Assembly: GCF_000235445.1 (NCBI RefSeq)
Contig: NZ_JH378830.1
Coordinates: 314,933 to 378,932 of the forward strand
Source of the DNA: Johnsonella ignava ATCC 51276
GTDB lineage: Bacteria > Bacillota > Clostridia > Lachnospirales > Lachnospiraceae
Direction of reading: 5' to 3'
Length of the DNA: 64,000 nt
This document shows, piece after piece, positions 63,548-64,000 of the stretch (position 1 is the first letter of the stretch; every line of letters starts with the position of its first letter). A model generated the notes under the pieces. The model was not told the origin of the DNA and made no database searches. It worked only from the letters and a program-made list of their open reading frames with translations. A program made the position numbers and the translations under genes.

Positions 63548-64000
63548 TCAGGATATGTTATCTTCTCTAAGCTTCACTGCATTTCTGGCTTTCTTTCTCC
63601 TGTCATCCTCAAGTGCGGCGTAGTGTTTTTTAGTAGTATTTACATCACTGTGCCCTAAAACATCAGCAACAAGATATATATCTCCGGTTTCTCTATATAG
63701 GTTGGTACCGTAAGTGCTTCTAAGCTTATGAGGAGTTATTTTTTTTAAAGGAGCAACTGCCTTTGCATATTTTTTTACCAGCTTTTCAACACTTCGTACA
63801 CTTATTCTCTTCATCTGAAGTGAAATAAATAAAGCCTCTTCATGGCCTTTGGCAGTTTCCATATGTTTTCTTTCTGCAAGATAAGATAAAAGCAAACTTT
63901 CAAGTTCATCTGAAAAATATACAGTAACTTCTTTACCGCCTTTTCTGTGTACACGTATACCATCATTTTTTAAATCTATGTCATTTAAGTTAAGACCTAC
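63548..64000 (-). CDS. Tyrosine recombinase/integrase, C-terminal part
   Basis: Partial gene: the frame runs off the window at 64000, so the start is outside. The visible 150 residues are the catalytic domain: HKLRSTYGTNLYRETG carries the HxxR pair, then LGHSDVNTTKKHY with His and the nucleophile Tyr. It ends soon after. It is XerC/D-like or a mobile-element integrase; without the N-terminus and flanks this cannot be settled. Confidence 0.85.
   Translation of the reverse strand, partial: VGLNLNDIDLKNDGIRVHRKGGKEVTVYFSDELESLLLSYLAERKHMETAKGHEEALFISLQMKRISVRSVEKLVKKYAKAVAPLKKITPHKLRSTYGTNLYRETGDIYLVADVLGHSDVNTTKKHYAALEDDRRKKARNAVKLREDNIS

Overview
This 64 kb window is low-GC, ATA/AGA-rich DNA from a strictly fermentative Gram-positive anaerobe. 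The gene set and order point to Clostridia, most likely Lachnospiraceae: rpmB-asp23-fakA-recG-rsmD-coaD, the TIGR03960/TIGR03936 pair ahead of RNase G, pyruvate formate-lyase, choline-binding-type wall repeats, and a short dcw cluster. The genus cannot be fixed from sequence alone. A Lachnoanaerobaculum-like oral organism would fit, but this is a guess. I saw no rRNA, tRNA, CRISPR array, prophage or complete insertion sequence.

Layout. 1-900: tandem paralogous small membrane proteins, one frameshifted. 991-4387 (-): ABC exporter. 4593-13641: L28 (-), then Asp23, FakA, RecG, an L,D-transpeptidase-like wall protein, RsmD, CoaD and a coiled-coil protein. 13777-31827: nitroreductase, MiaB, MutS, MutL, MiaA, a wall-repeat protein, RsmF, HAD phosphatase, SDR, pseudouridine synthase, RecU, two TIGR039xx proteins, RNase G and a 3D-domain protein. 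31858-36486: DeoD, then a pyruvate formate-lyase operon. 36592-39949: selenium-type operon. 40071-48304: Asd, Topo III, a beta-helix protein, LepB, a GmhA-like isomerase, CDP-glucose dehydratase, a UDG-family protein and Lgt. 48456-58681: dcw cluster mraZ-rsmH-ftsL-ftsI-mraY-murD-ftsW-ftsQ-ftsZ. 59004-64000: small export protein (-), SH3b-NlpC/P60 hydrolase, citrate synthase, a LexA-controlled YneA-like division inhibitor, and the end of a tyrosine recombinase (-).

The two strongest observations are metabolic. (1) At 36592-39949 a consensus promoter precedes a YedF-type protein, a MetE-like zinc methyltransferase interrupted by one in-frame UGA (37886-37888), an overlapping class V aminotransferase (cysteine desulfurase/selenocysteine lyase type) and a DUF3343 protein. 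The UGA has a SECIS-like hairpin just downstream and conserved-family sequence on both sides, so I read it as selenocysteine 222 of a 394-residue selenoprotein. (2) The pyruvate formate-lyase is split. The core (688 aa, Cys406-Cys407) lacks the glycyl-radical domain. That domain is a separate 79-aa gene (Gly54) two genes downstream. Between them lies a 78-aa protein that looks like a glycyl-radical-domain relative that lost the Gly loop and gained a Cys-rich tail. The activase PflA follows.

Other notable points: the L,D-transpeptidase-like protein has lost its catalytic Cys and His. Two conserved dcw genes (rsmH, mraY) and one small membrane protein are broken by single-base differences in homopolymer runs. 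MraZ boxes and paired LexA boxes are readable. Two intergenic stretches (32570-32670 and 46644-46766) look like structured RNAs I do not recognise.
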